Below, piece after piece: positions 63,363 to 64,000 of a stretch of DNA of 64,000 bases. This stretch comes from Anticarsia gemmatalis (taxonomy: Eukaryota; Arthropoda; Insecta; Lepidoptera; Erebidae). A program made the position numbers and the translations under genes. The notes under the pieces are model-generated. The model saw only the letters and a program-made list of their open reading frames with translations, was not told where the DNA came from and did no database searches. The stretch lies in the NCBI RefSeq assembly GCF_050436995.1, contig NC_134756.1, positions 6,882,001-6,946,000 of the forward strand, written 5' to 3'. The number at the start of each line of letters is the position of its first letter. The first letter of the stretch is position 1.

Positions 63363-64000
63363 TAGGTTACATTTTATCCCTGAAAGATATAAGCCAAACA
63401 AAAGGACGCATTGCAGCTTTCATGCATCTTTCTTACATACACTATATTACTTACACCGGTAGGACCAAATATCCCTCTCTCTTCATCGTATGATAAAGCA
63501 TAATTTATTAAAATAGTTGTTTACATCGAGGACATAATGTGAGAGAGCACACGCTTCTGTACCATCCCAATAGATTCGTCAGAACTTGCAACTACCATTT
63601 TCTGCTAATTCTATTTACAGTTTGTGGTCGTCAAACTAGAAAAGCTGTTTGATAAAACCGACTATAGTTTCCTGTATAGAACCACTTCGTAAGATTTATG
63701 GGCTTCAATAAATATTGCATTTTTAAGCTGACTTCAAATGTTAAGTAATGTGGATTGCCATGGCAAGAAGTGGTAGTGAGCGTTACAAGTGACTATGAAT
63801 TATGATGTTATTATATGTGCGGAAGTACAGAGCACGCTTGTAACCGACAATTATATCACCGACACGGTACACATTTGTTCTGTACACTTGTTGTTTTAAA
63901 CTGACGAAAATGAATCTATTTATAAAGTAAGTATATAAGTAAATTAATATTTAACACATTAATGTCCCACTTGTCCCTCTGCTGCGCAAGTTTCACCTCC
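63363..64000. other. No recognisable feature
   Basis: AT-rich flank after the second palindromic MITE. No frame, RNA gene or repeat was recognised. Confidence 0.55.

Overview
The window is AT-rich invertebrate nuclear DNA and almost certainly lepidopteran. The one recognisable gene is an insect Tis11 / ZFP36 (tristetraprolin) orthologue split by a very long intron. The rest carries short repeats of moth and butterfly type: fold-back MITEs, a short repeat ending in CTAG, a fragment around the phrase for 'CTGCATCCGGT', a fragment ending GCGTCGGGGGTTAA, and many GTAGGTA runs. No tRNA, rRNA, CRISPR array or second convincing protein gene was found.

Layout. Positions 1-10,230 are 3' flank with three small mobile or fold-back elements (1869-2117, 4144-4323, 4827-5310). 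Tis11 lies on the minus strand. Its 3' UTR is about 10.25-12.14 kb, with several AU-rich elements and polyadenylation signals. The large last exon is 12144-12860. An intron of 28,080 bp follows (12861-40940). The first coding exon is only 63 nt (40941-41003) and is too short to appear in an ORF scan. Upstream is a leader of about 600 nt and a GC-rich, TATA-less candidate promoter near 41.63 kb. Joined, the exons give a 259-residue protein: a ZFP36-type N-terminus, two CCCH zinc fingers with the canonical 18-residue spacing, three sites matching the MK2 consensus, an SP-rich segment and a C-terminal CNOT1-binding motif. Positions 41.7-64 kb are upstream flank with scattered repeats.

The most interesting points are these. 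(1) Inside the long intron, at 21183/21182, a pyrimidine tract ending CAG abuts GTGAGT on the gene's strand, followed 45 nt later by GTAAGT. This is either a recursive-splicing (ratchet) site or a 45-nt cassette exon, which would be in phase and stop-free. (2) The 3' UTR carries UUAUUUAUU nonamers, the binding site of the encoded protein family, which suggests autoregulation. (3) A 2.2-kb TA-flanked inverted-repeat element at 17469-19697 carries about a dozen copies of a 13-bp CCAGTAGTCAGCC motif. (4) A 1.2-kb inverted-repeat element at 35187-36391 has an internal 70-75-bp tandem array.

How it works together: the gene looks like a typical inducible mRNA-decay regulator, with an AU-rich, self-targetable message, a nearly AUG-free leader and a long intron holding most candidate regulatory sequence. 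Functional statements come from knowledge of the family; none was tested here.
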